From assembly GCA_002309235.1 (NCBI GenBank), contig DBXA01000175.1:535-21088 (forward strand): 20,554 bases of DNA. Reading direction: 5' to 3'. Numbering within the stretch: the stretch's first letter is position 1; the number at the start of each line of letters is the position of its first letter. Shown one piece after another: positions 7,679 through 14,830 of this stretch. Source of the stretch: Christensenella sp. UBA1224 (GTDB taxonomy: Bacteria; Bacillota; Clostridia; Christensenellales; Aristaeellaceae). Both the position numbers and the translations under genes were made by a program. The notes beneath the pieces were generated by a model that was given only the letters and a program-made list of their open reading frames with translations, had not been told where the DNA came from and searched no databases.

Positions 7679-8599
7679 TCAGTAGATCCCCGGCTGTCCC
7701 AGCAGATGCGCGCCTTTATTCGCAAGCAGCAGAAGTATCGTGTTTATGACCGAGTTGAAAAGACCTATGGCGGATGCATATGAAAACTTCGCGTCCTTCA
7801 TGACCGTACGGGTAACGTAGGTATCGATAATATCTCCCGTTTCCAGCGTCAGCGGGTTCTGCATATTGAACACCTGGTCAAAGCCGGTATTGAGCATACT
7901 GCCGATATTCAGTATGAGCACGATGATAATGGTAGAGCTGATGCAGGGGACCGTCACATGCATGCAGCGCTGGAAGCGGCTCGCTCCATCCACTACCGCC
8001 GCCTCGTATAGTGTCGGATCGATACCCGCCATTGCCGCGATGAAGATGATCATGCTCCACCCCGCTTCTTTCCAGATATTGGTGAAAACGAGAAACCAGC
8101 GGAACGTGGAGGGCACCACATAATTCTGCAAAGGCGCTCCGAACAGCTGATGCATCGCCAGCGTGAACAAGCCGTTGTCAGCGTTGAATATGGTCTGCAG
8201 AATAGACGCGCAGATGATCCACGACAGGAAATGCGGCAGGTACATGACCGTCTGCATCACAGATTTGAACCATTTGGTCCGAAGCTCGTTCAGCAGCAGC
8301 GCGAGTATGATCGGCACGGGGAATTCCACTGCCATCCGCATGAGCGCTATGATCACACTGTTGCGGAAGGCGCGCCAGAAGAAGATATCCTTCTGCAAAG
8401 CGCGGAAATGCTTAAGGCCTACCCAGGCGCTGCCGGATATCCCCTTATGCATCACATAATCCTGGAATGCCGTGACAACGCCGTACATCGGGGCATAGCA
8501 GAAAATCACATACCACACGATGACCGGCGCAAGCATGAGATAGAAATACTTATACCGGTTGAGATCCCGTATCAACTTCTTCCGCGTCAAGCCTTCCAT
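7679..8599 (-). CDS. Sugar ABC transporter permease, LplB type
   Basis: A 306-residue permease of the LplB/MalF group with six predicted membrane segments, the first being YFYLMLAPVIVWYVIFCYAPMYGVVTAFQDY. The segment PHFLSWIICASIL and the EAA-like loop LYEAAVVDGASRFQRCMHVTVP are characteristic. It pairs with the following LplC-type permease to form the channel. I chose the ATG at 8599, with a GGGTGA site 5 nt upstream. A GTG at 8608 is in frame and would overlap the peptidase stop as GTGA, giving three more residues. Either way the gene is translationally close to the peptidase gene upstream. Confidence 0.93.
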   Translation of the reverse strand: MEGLTRKKLIRDLNRYKYFYLMLAPVIVWYVIFCYAPMYGVVTAFQDYVMHKGISGSAWVGLKHFRALQKDIFFWRAFRNSVIIALMRMAVEFPVPIILALLLNELRTKWFKSVMQTVMYLPHFLSWIICASILQTIFNADNGLFTLAMHQLFGAPLQNYVVPSTFRWFLVFTNIWKEAGWSMIIFIAAMAGIDPTLYEAAVVDGASRFQRCMHVTVPCISSTIIIVLILNIGSMLNTGFDQVFNMQNPLTLETGDIIDTYVTRTVMKDAKFSYASAIGLFNSVINTILLLLANKGAHLLGQPGIY

Positions 8600-8604
8600 A
8601 ACCT

Positions 8605-10260
8605 TCACCCTTCCCCGGCAAAAGCCACGATACCGTCATGTGCAGCCTCATCAAAGAAGCGTTCTATCCGTGAAGTGATCTCCGGATCGATCTTTTCTCC
8701 CAATTCATCACAGGTAAGGCGTATGATGCCCCTGAGCGTTCTTTTACCGTCTGTAAGGAACAATGCCGTATTGAGCATGCGATCATAAAATGGATCACAT
8801 GCGGGATCCGTCCCGCGCAGGCGTCCCCCCAGCGTCGCCGCTCCCGGAACCCTTCGGACCGGGATGCGGGCGAGCGTATCCCGAAATGCCCACCGCTCAA
8901 AAGACTCCAGTGCCGCCTCGAAGCGTTCCCATTTGAGGAAGGGATTTCCGCTAGACTGCCGGGTCAAAGAGAAACGTTCCTCTTCCAGGCAATGCTCCGC
9001 GAAGGCGATATCCTCCTGCGCGGGGGCGATCATTGCGCTTACGAACCGTTGAACGAAGCGGCCGATTTTCTCGAGTGTTTCCGCGGATACCCTTTTCGGC
9101 GTATCCAGTGAAGAATGATAGCTGTTCGCGGGATGCATGACCAGCGAACAACAGGGGATGCCTGTCATCGGTTCCGCAAGGAGGCAATCCCCGATATCAA
9201 AAGGCGCTGCTTCCGCGCTGATCCCTTCCCTCTTCGCCATGCCCAGCAGCATACTGTGCATGAAAGTGCCGCTCCTGGGAGCCGTATCCCATATATGCAG
9301 GCGGGCTTTTTCCTCCGCAGCCGCCCCTACCATATCGCAGTTGAGAGCAGCGATCGCGCGCCGCAGGATATCCGGATGGGCGGAAAGATAGCCGCTCATG
9401 CCTGCCGATTCATAACCCATTACCAGGCGGATCCCCCGCCGAAAAGCATGATCCTGACTGTCCAGCATACATTCCGCCAGGTGGCAGAGCATCGCGCAGC
9501 CGCTGGCATTGTCATTTGCGCCAGGCTCATAAAGATGCGCGCACAGAAGTATCTCTTCTTCCGTCCCCTTTCCGGGGATGGATCCGGATATGGTACGTAT
9601 CTCACCGTCGTATGCCCGGGCGTCCAGCCAGGCCTCCGCCCTGGCGCTTCCCTCTTTTTCAAGCACACCGCGAAGAAGCGCCCCTGCTTTCCGAGAGATG
9701 CCAAAACCCGCCAATCCGCTGTCATTGCGAGGATAAAACAAGTCATTTTCCCATCGGCAGCAGTCTCCCATCGGATCATCCTCTTCCCGGACACCGGGAT
9801 AAACGGGAAAATGATCGCTCACCAGCGCGGCTGCCCCTCTCCTGACCGCCTCTCCCGCAAGGTCTTTCGGCGCTCCTTCCGTATACACGATCCTTCCGCG
9901 CCAATCGCCTGAGGAAGCGGGAACGATCGTATACTCTCCCTTCTTAAGAGGGCCCGAAAACATCATCGCGCACAGGGAAGACGTACTGTAGTCGGCCAGG
10001 ACGGCATTCCCGCTCTCCTGAAGGAGTATCATTCCCGCATCGTATACATCCCAGGCCCGCGGTACCGTCCAATCCAGCTGGCGCGTTGCGCCGTCTGCCG
10101 GGAGCGGCAGCGCTTCCACATCCGTAAGCCCCATACCCCGCAGCAGTTTTTCCACCGTGTCCGCCGTATGGCGAAAATGCCGGAAATCACCGAACCGGTC
10201 GTTTTCCCAGATCGCTTTGAGTATCTCAAGGCAGCGGTTTCCGTCAAATTCTCTTTTCAT
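8605..10260 (-). CDS. M28-like peptidase with PA-like domain (DUF4910-like)
   Basis: A 551-residue protein related to M28 zinc aminopeptidases. Residues 105-160 look like a protease-associated (PA) insert (GRIVYTEGAPKDLAGEAVRRGAAALVSD). The catalytic part shows His242 in CAHLYEPGAND, Asp250 in GANDNASG, Glu284 in GYESAGMSGYL, Asp309 in LNCDMVG, and His382 in YHSSLDTPKRV. The Asp of the M28 HxD motif and the second Glu of the EE pair are replaced (Tyr244, Ser285), a pattern closer to DUF4910/M28-like proteins. The C-terminus (about 485-550) resembles a small winged-helix domain. No signal peptide is seen, so it should be cytoplasmic. The start at 10260 has AAGGCGG 6 nt upstream and overlaps the lacI-like gene by 17 bp. 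The substrate is unknown. Context suggests a peptide or amide bond in the imported ligand. Confidence 0.8.
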   Translation of the reverse strand: MKREFDGNRCLEILKAIWENDRFGDFRHFRHTADTVEKLLRGMGLTDVEALPLPADGATRQLDWTVPRAWDVYDAGMILLQESGNAVLADYSTSSLCAMMFSGPLKKGEYTIVPASSGDWRGRIVYTEGAPKDLAGEAVRRGAAALVSDHFPVYPGVREEDDPMGDCCRWENDLFYPRNDSGLAGFGISRKAGALLRGVLEKEGSARAEAWLDARAYDGEIRTISGSIPGKGTEEEILLCAHLYEPGANDNASGCAMLCHLAECMLDSQDHAFRRGIRLVMGYESAGMSGYLSAHPDILRRAIAALNCDMVGAAAEEKARLHIWDTAPRSGTFMHSMLLGMAKREGISAEAAPFDIGDCLLAEPMTGIPCCSLVMHPANSYHSSLDTPKRVSAETLEKIGRFVQRFVSAMIAPAQEDIAFAEHCLEEERFSLTRQSSGNPFLKWERFEAALESFERWAFRDTLARIPVRRVPGAATLGGRLRGTDPACDPFYDRMLNTALFLTDGKRTLRGIIRLTCDELGEKIDPEITSRIERFFDEAAHDGIVAFAGEG

Positions 10261-11281
10261 CTGATACCGCCTTTTCAGATCCCGGCGTTTCCGGCTCATA
10301 TACAGCCAATTCGGAATCCAGATACAGATCGGCCTTTTCCCCTTTGCCTTCGTTCGGCCGATCCATCAGGACTCGTACGGAAGCCCTTCCAAGCTCATGA
10401 ATATCCCTGTGTACCATGCTTACCTGCGAGGAGTACAGCTTTGTCCATTCCAGATCCCCGTAGATAAACAGCGCCAGGTCTTCCGATACCCGTATACCCT
10501 CCGCCTGCAGCGCCGTCAGGACCCCGCAAGCGAATTTGTCGATCGCCACAAACACAGCGCTTGGCCGATCCTCACGCCGCATCAGAGCACGGACCTGTTC
10601 CCTCGCCGTCTCCTCATCCGGGCAAAGCAGCTCCAGATCCCGGGAAGGCTGTATCCCGTATTCCTTCAAGGCTTCCCGGTAGCCCAGCGTGCGTTCGATC
10701 TCCGTCTGCACGCCCAGATCCCGGTTTACAAGAGCGATCCGCCTGTGCCCCTGGCGCAGGAGCGCTTCCACGGCGCGTTTCGAATCGCCGCGGTTGTTGA
10801 TGGAAACGCGGTCCATTTCATCCATCCCCGGGCCGACGCGATCCGCAATGACAAAATGTATATTTGCCTCCTGCAGTACCGGAAGAACTGTCCTGTAATC
10901 CCTGACCGGCGTTATGACATACCATTGACAGCCATAGCTGAGCAGCTTTCGGAACCCGTTGATCTGCAAAGATGCGTCCTCGTGTGCATTCTGTACGAGT
11001 ACGGTCATCCCCCTGGCCGCCGCTTCTTCCTCGACCCCGGCCAGCAGTGAAACAAAAAAGCTGTCGGAAAGATCGCTGATCAGGACGCCGATCAGATTAT
11101 TATCCGAGCCCCGCATGGACCTGGCCATCATATTCGGCTGATATCCATGCTCATAAGCACATGCGCGGATCCGTTTGAGCGCTTCCTCGCTGATCCTCCC
11201 TTTGTTGTTCAATGCCTTGGAGACCGTATTCATGGAATACCCGGTCAGGTTTGCGATATCCCGTAATGTCACTCTGTCCAT
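10244..11281 (-). CDS. LacI-family transcriptional regulator
   Basis: A 345-residue LacI/GalR-type regulator. The N-terminal helix-turn-helix is plain (TLRDIANLTGYSMNTVSKALN, about 5-25), followed by the hinge YQPNMMARSMRG and a periplasmic-binding-protein-like sensor domain opening NLIGVLISDLSDSFFVSLLAGVEEEA. Such proteins usually repress by binding palindromic operators and are released by a sugar. The first gene of the transporter operon, it likely represses its own transcription through the GTTAACGTTAAC palindrome 22 bp upstream. I chose the ATG at 11281, with GGTGGGAG about 5 nt before it. A GTG at 11293 would add four residues. The 3' end overlaps the peptidase gene by 17 bp, implying coupled translation. 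The inducer is probably the imported oligosaccharide. Confidence 0.93.
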   Translation of the reverse strand: MDRVTLRDIANLTGYSMNTVSKALNNKGRISEEALKRIRACAYEHGYQPNMMARSMRGSDNNLIGVLISDLSDSFFVSLLAGVEEEAAARGMTVLVQNAHEDASLQINGFRKLLSYGCQWYVITPVRDYRTVLPVLQEANIHFVIADRVGPGMDEMDRVSINNRGDSKRAVEALLRQGHRRIALVNRDLGVQTEIERTLGYREALKEYGIQPSRDLELLCPDEETAREQVRALMRREDRPSAVFVAIDKFACGVLTALQAEGIRVSEDLALFIYGDLEWTKLYSSQVSMVHRDIHELGRASVRVLMDRPNEGKGEKADLYLDSELAVYEPETPGSEKAVSDEKRI

Positions 11282-11302
11282 GACATCTCCCACCGCCTTA
11301 GG

Positions 11303-11314
11303 GTTAACGTTAAC
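11303..11314. promoter_or_regulatory. LacI-type operator palindrome
   Basis: GTTAACGTTAAC is a perfect 12-bp palindrome of the kind bound by LacI-family proteins (central CG, symmetric half-sites). It lies just downstream of the expected transcription start of the lacI-like operon, where a bound repressor would block initiation. I saw no second copy in the window. Confidence 0.75.
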
Positions 11315-11324
11315 TCACGCAATA

Positions 11325-11354
11325 AGTATACCGCCTTTCTTCTTTTTTTGTCAA
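11325..11354 (-). promoter_or_regulatory. Promoter of the LacI-peptidase-transporter operon
   Basis: On the minus strand a perfect TTGACA (11349-11354) is followed after 18 bp by TATACT (11325-11330). The operator palindrome begins about 10 bp beyond the -10 box. Confidence 0.8.
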
Positions 11355-11439
11355 CAATCACTTTACATTCCTTTCTTTCTATTCTGCTGACTGCGGCATG
11401 CAGCTTCCGCCGTGAAGAGGGTCTTTGCCAAAGAGCAGT

Positions 11440-11503
11440 AAAAAAAAGATTGCCGCGATCACGGCAATCCGTTTTTCCTGCCGGATCTCCCGGCAGATTT
11501 TTT
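11440..11503 (-). terminator. Tandem hairpins terminating the galM operon
   Basis: Two adjacent hairpins follow the TSCPD gene: CTGCCGG/CCGGCAG (11478-11484, 11490-11496) and GATTGCCG/CGGCAATC (11448-11455, 11462-11469). The second is followed on the minus strand by a run of about eight T residues (11440-11447), a canonical terminator. On the plus strand each hairpin also has a T run after it (11472-11476, 11498-11503), so the pair should stop transcription both ways. The rest of the 11315-11542 gap holds only the promoter of the lacI-like operon. Confidence 0.85.
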
Positions 11504-11542
11504 GTGTTCTGCGCAGTTCGCAGATCCCATCTGAGTCCGGCC

Positions 11543-11794
11543 TCAGAAGAGCCCCTGCGCCTTCATTTCCTCCAGGCCCCTCGCCAGCTGGTCCGGGCAG
11601 GAGGTATCGCCTCGGCACGGGATCCCTCTGAGCTCGGAAATGACATCATCCGCCTTGCGGCCGATCACCAGGCGGGATACGCCCTGGGTGTTCCCGCGGC
11701 AGCCGTTTACGATCTCGCAGTGGGTAACGATACCGTTCTGCACATCAAGGCGGATCTCTGTGGAGCAGGTGCCTTTGCACTTATGGACATACAT
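11543..11794 (-). CDS. TSCPD domain-containing protein (TIGR03905-like)
   Basis: An 83-residue cysteine-rich protein matching the small stand-alone TSCPD family. It has the GTCSTEI opening (Cys6 and Cys10 near it), the central NGCRGNTQGVSRLVIGRKADDVI segment, and the eponymous DTSCPDQLARGLEE near the C-terminus. TSCPD is otherwise found at the C-terminus of class II ribonucleotide reductases; the free-standing version has no established function. The conserved cysteines suggest metal or redox binding. It is the last gene of the isomerase-galM operon, 21 bp after galM, with a GAGGGGAG purine tract upstream of the ATG. Its link to the sugar genes may be incidental. Confidence 0.88.
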   Translation of the reverse strand: MYVHKCKGTCSTEIRLDVQNGIVTHCEIVNGCRGNTQGVSRLVIGRKADDVISELRGIPCRGDTSCPDQLARGLEEMKAQGLF

Positions 11795-11815
11795 ACGTTT
11801 TTCTCCCCTCTTTTT

Positions 11816-12871
11816 TCAGTCTGTAACGGAAAAGGCATATATCGTGGTATGGTCGTACTTTTCCCCGGCTTTGAGTACGGCATCCGGGAATTCCGGATGG
11901 TTGACGGCATCCGGATAGTTCTGCGTTTCCAGGCACAGGGCATCGCGCGGGGTATATACGCGACCGCACTTGCCCTTCATGGTGCCGTCCAGGCAGTTTC
12001 CGGCGTAGAACTGCACGCCGGGCAGATCCGTATAGACCTTCATCACGCGGCCGCTCTTCGGATCGGTCACGACAGCGGCCTCGCGAAGTCCCGTCCCGTT
12101 CAGGCAGAAATTGTGGTCATAGCCCTGGCCGTATACCAGCTGATCGCAGGTCTTGTCATCGATGCGATCCCCGATGCGTACGGGTTTGCGCAGGTCAAAG
12201 GGAGTGCCCTCCACGCAGCGCATTTCGCCCGTCGGGATGAGCCCGGCATCGGTGGGCGTAAAGGCATCCGCATTTATTTGTATATACTCGCCGGTGATCT
12301 TATCCCCGCCCTCGCCGCCGATGTTGAAATAGGCGTGGTTGGTGAGGTTGCACAGCGTATCCTTGTCGGATACCGCTTCGTAATGGATCTTCAGTTCGTT
12401 TTTATCGGTAAAGGTATAGGTGACCTTCACTTCCAGCCTGCCGGGGTAATTTTCCTCCCCATCCTCGCTGACAGTCGTCAGCACCAGGCTGTCTTCCCCT
12501 TCTCCGGGCACGGTGCGCGCATCCCACACCTTCTCATTGAAGCCGTGGTCCCCGCCGTGCAGATGGTTTTCTCCATTGTTCTGCGCCAGGACAAGCTGCT
12601 TTCCGTTCAGCACGCATCTGCCCTTTCCGATGCGGTTTCCCACGCGGCCGATGAGGGCGCCAAGGTAGCCGTTGTTGGGGATATAATCCTCCACCGTTTT
12701 GCAGCCCAGCAGCACGTCGCCCGCCTTCCCCTCCTTATCCGGCACGACGATGGATACCAGTATGCCGCCGTAATTGCAGATATCCACATGCGAACCGGAC
12801 TTGTTCACCAGGGAATACAGTACGGCGTTATCGCCCGAAGGCAGCTTTCCGAAGGTTTTCGCAGTGATCAT
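11816..12871 (-). CDS. galM: Aldose 1-epimerase (galactose mutarotase)
   Basis: A 351-residue mutarotase that interconverts alpha and beta anomers of aldohexoses in the cytoplasm. Active-site landmarks are all present: Arg80 in GNRIGKG, His105 in NHLHGG, His179 in NLTNHAYFNI (catalytic acid), Asp252 in YDHNF, and the catalytic base Glu315 in LCLETQ. The length is typical for the family. The ATG has GGAGG about 9 nt upstream and lies 21 bp after the stop of the TIM-barrel isomerase gene, so the two are cotranscribed. No galactokinase or other Leloir-pathway gene is in the window. It may therefore serve hexoses released by the neighbouring glycan locus, which is inference. Confidence 0.95.
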   Translation of the reverse strand: MITAKTFGKLPSGDNAVLYSLVNKSGSHVDICNYGGILVSIVVPDKEGKAGDVLLGCKTVEDYIPNNGYLGALIGRVGNRIGKGRCVLNGKQLVLAQNNGENHLHGGDHGFNEKVWDARTVPGEGEDSLVLTTVSEDGEENYPGRLEVKVTYTFTDKNELKIHYEAVSDKDTLCNLTNHAYFNIGGEGGDKITGEYIQINADAFTPTDAGLIPTGEMRCVEGTPFDLRKPVRIGDRIDDKTCDQLVYGQGYDHNFCLNGTGLREAAVVTDPKSGRVMKVYTDLPGVQFYAGNCLDGTMKGKCGRVYTPRDALCLETQNYPDAVNHPEFPDAVLKAGEKYDHTTIYAFSVTD

Positions 12872-12892
12872 TGCATGTTTCCTCCGTTTCGC

Positions 12893-13747
12893 TCACAGTC
12901 CCAGTTTTTTGAGGAAGTTGACAGCCAGCTCGATATCGGCGTACGCGTTCGCGCCTACCTCGCGCTCGATGGTGAAGTACCCCTTGTAGCCGATCTCTTC
13001 CAGAGCCTTCAGCCAGCCGGGGAAATCCACATTGCCCTCGCCCAGGGGCGTCTCCAGGAAGTAATCGCCCATGCGCATATCGCCTATGCCGCCCTCCGCG
13101 AAGAAGCCGTAGATGGCCTCCGGCCCGATGTACTTGATCATGCGGCCGTCCTTCGCGTGCGTGTGGTAGATACTGCCGGCCAGCGTCTTTACGCCCGCGA
13201 CAGGATCTGCACCCGTGACCATCTTCAGGTTTGCCGGGTCGTAGTTGACGCCGACGGCGCTGTTCCCGATATCATCCAGGAATTTCTTCAGGATCTCCGG
13301 CCTTTCCGGGCCGGTCTCGATCGCGATGCGGCAGCCCGCTTCCGCGGCATATCCGCCAAGCTTTGTCATGGCCTCCAGCAGGGAATCGCGGCGCGGGTTG
13401 GAAGCATCCTCCGGGATCACGCCGATATGGGTGGTGAGGATATCGCCGCCCAGCTCCCTGGTCAGGTCAAACATGCGCCTGGTCTCATCGATGCGCCATT
13501 CATGCTCTTCCCGCAGGGCAAAGCCATGGCCGCCCATATCGCCGCACATGGCAGAGACAGCAAGGCCGTTATCCTCCATCTTTTTCTTCACATCCGCGCG
13601 GAAGGAAGGCGTCCATGTCTCGGTAACGGCGCCCCTGCCGCCCACGTATATCTGTACTGCCGCCGCGCCGACTTTTTTCGCGGCGTCAAGCCCATCCAGT
13701 ACTCCCAGGCAAAAAGAATCCACCATTACGCCGATACGGTTGCTCAT
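12893..13747 (-). CDS. Sugar phosphate isomerase/epimerase, xylose-isomerase-like TIM barrel
   Basis: A 284-residue AP-endonuclease-2-type TIM barrel protein, a family of metal-dependent sugar isomerases and epimerases. The four expected metal ligands can be placed: Glu144 (IAIETGPE), Asp170 (VNYDPANL), His197 (IYHTHAKD) and Glu261 (FTIEREVG). The PLGEGNVDFPGWLKALEEIGYKG segment is highly typical. I set the start at 13747 (MSNRIG), since AAAGGAG lies 8 nt before it. The ATG at 13753 is only 2 nt from that site. It is the first gene of an operon with galM and a TSCPD protein and has its own promoter. The exact sugar is not predictable from sequence; the family includes D-tagatose/D-psicose epimerases and myo-inositol enzymes. 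Confidence 0.88.
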   Translation of the reverse strand: MSNRIGVMVDSFCLGVLDGLDAAKKVGAAAVQIYVGGRGAVTETWTPSFRADVKKKMEDNGLAVSAMCGDMGGHGFALREEHEWRIDETRRMFDLTRELGGDILTTHIGVIPEDASNPRRDSLLEAMTKLGGYAAEAGCRIAIETGPERPEILKKFLDDIGNSAVGVNYDPANLKMVTGADPVAGVKTLAGSIYHTHAKDGRMIKYIGPEAIYGFFAEGGIGDMRMGDYFLETPLGEGNVDFPGWLKALEEIGYKGYFTIEREVGANAYADIELAVNFLKKLGL

Positions 13748-13798
13748 ATCCATATCTCCTTTTCATACAGCCGGTGCAGGCCTTTTGTTTCCGGTGTC

Positions 13799-13827
13799 AT
13801 TATACCATAAGCTGCCGGGTATGTCAT
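13799..13827 (-). promoter_or_regulatory. Promoter of the isomerase-galM-TSCPD operon
   Basis: On the minus strand ATGACA (13822-13827) is followed after 17 bp by TATAAT (13799-13804), extended by an upstream TGG. The -35 box overlaps the end of the nucleoside phosphorylase gene, for which I see no terminator. Confidence 0.75.
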
Positions 13828-14612
13828 TTCTTTTTGTTCCGGCACAGGTCCATGATCTTCAGGCCGAGCTCAAACGCCAGGAAGACGATCTTCATCTTAT
13901 CGTCCAGCCGGACCTCCCCGGATAGGCTCCTCGGCTCCCAGGAGGAGTGATCCAGGTTATCGCCCGCGTAGAAATACTGGAAGAATTCCGTTCCCCGGAA
14001 ATCACAGGCCGCCTGCATGCCGGCGCACTCCATCTCGACGCATATCGCGCCCTGCTCTCTCCTGCGGTTCACCTTCGCCCTTGTCTCCCTGTAGCAGGCA
14101 TCGGTCGTCCATGTAATGCCCTCCACATAAGGGTATCCGCATTCCCTGAGCACTTCCCTGAACTCTTCACGGTACCTGACGTTGACCGGGATGGTATCGG
14201 AAGCCTTCGCGTAATGGTAGCTCGTCCCCTCGTCCCGGATCGCCTCTGTGGGGATGATGATGCCGCAATCCTCTATCGATCTGTCCAGCACGCCGCAGTT
14301 GCCCAGCAGTATCAGGCGTTTGCTGCCCATCGCCATCAGATCCTCATACTGGCAGACGCACAGAGGCTCCCCCACAAGGGAATGGAAGAACGCGAACTGC
14401 CTTCCCTTATACTCCACCTCGTATACCGGGTTACGGCCCGCGGCGGAATGAATCTCCGTGATCACCTTCGCCTCAAAAAGGGCGAGCACGCTGTCAAACA
14501 ATTTCTTTGAAAAACAGGAAACCGTCACCTCTGGGAAGCCTTCCAGCTTCTGCGTCACCATATCCGGGTCGATAACGGCATTTTTCTCACTGTCAAACTC
14601 TTCCAGCAGCAT
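13824..14612 (-). CDS. Nucleoside phosphorylase (uridine/purine phosphorylase family)
   Basis: A 262-residue member of the PNP/UDP phosphorylase family, which splits nucleosides with phosphate to a base and (deoxy)ribose 1-phosphate. Recognisable parts are LLGNCGVLD (102-110), the AIRDEGTSYHY segment (124-134) typical of uridine-phosphorylase-like members, and the ribose-binding VEMECAGMQAA (192-202; Glu193, Met194, Glu195). I set the start at 14612 because GGAGG lies 7 nt upstream. The longer frame from 14651 would begin inside the TATAAT of its likely promoter. It is transcribed divergently from the DUF362 gene. Base specificity cannot be assigned with confidence. Confidence 0.88.
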   Translation of the reverse strand: MLLEEFDSEKNAVIDPDMVTQKLEGFPEVTVSCFSKKLFDSVLALFEAKVITEIHSAAGRNPVYEVEYKGRQFAFFHSLVGEPLCVCQYEDLMAMGSKRLILLGNCGVLDRSIEDCGIIIPTEAIRDEGTSYHYAKASDTIPVNVRYREEFREVLRECGYPYVEGITWTTDACYRETRAKVNRRREQGAICVEMECAGMQAACDFRGTEFFQYFYAGDNLDHSSWEPRSLSGEVRLDDKMKIVFLAFELGLKIMDLCRNKKK

Positions 14613-14649
14613 ATGGGCACCTCCGATCTGATCCATCTCTTCCGGTTCC

Positions 14650-14658
14650 ATTATATCA
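14650..14658 (-). promoter_or_regulatory. Extended -10 promoter of the nucleoside phosphorylase gene
   Basis: TGATATAAT on the minus strand is a perfect extended -10 element. No convincing -35 box is seen at the right distance. Its position supports the shorter phosphorylase start at 14612. Confidence 0.55.
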
Positions 14659-14749
14659 AATACCGTTTCATTCTGCGGAAAGCATGCGTTAAACCGCGCG
14701 GGCTCTCTCTTTTTTCAGAAAACTGTTTCCTTACGGAGCGGCGATATAG

Positions 14750-14755
14750 TATAAT
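14750..14755 (+). promoter_or_regulatory. Putative -10 box for the DUF362 gene
   Basis: A perfect TATAAT lies about 75 bp upstream of the chosen start at 14831, with only a weak -35 candidate (TTTCCT-like, near 14726). Together with the minus-strand box at 14650 it makes the 14613-14830 gap a divergent promoter region. Confidence 0.45.
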
Positions 14756-14830
14756 GGTCCGGGAGCCATGCGCATATATGGCATGCCTTCCCCACTGTTT
14801 TTTACGATATACCCGAAAGAGAGGCCGAAC

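Noticed and set aside
11348..13810. 820-codon open frame on the plus strand
   Set aside because: It lies antisense to the TSCPD, galM and isomerase genes, all of which have clear family motifs and ribosome sites. Its translation has no recognisable domain and looks like a mirror frame of GC-rich coding DNA.
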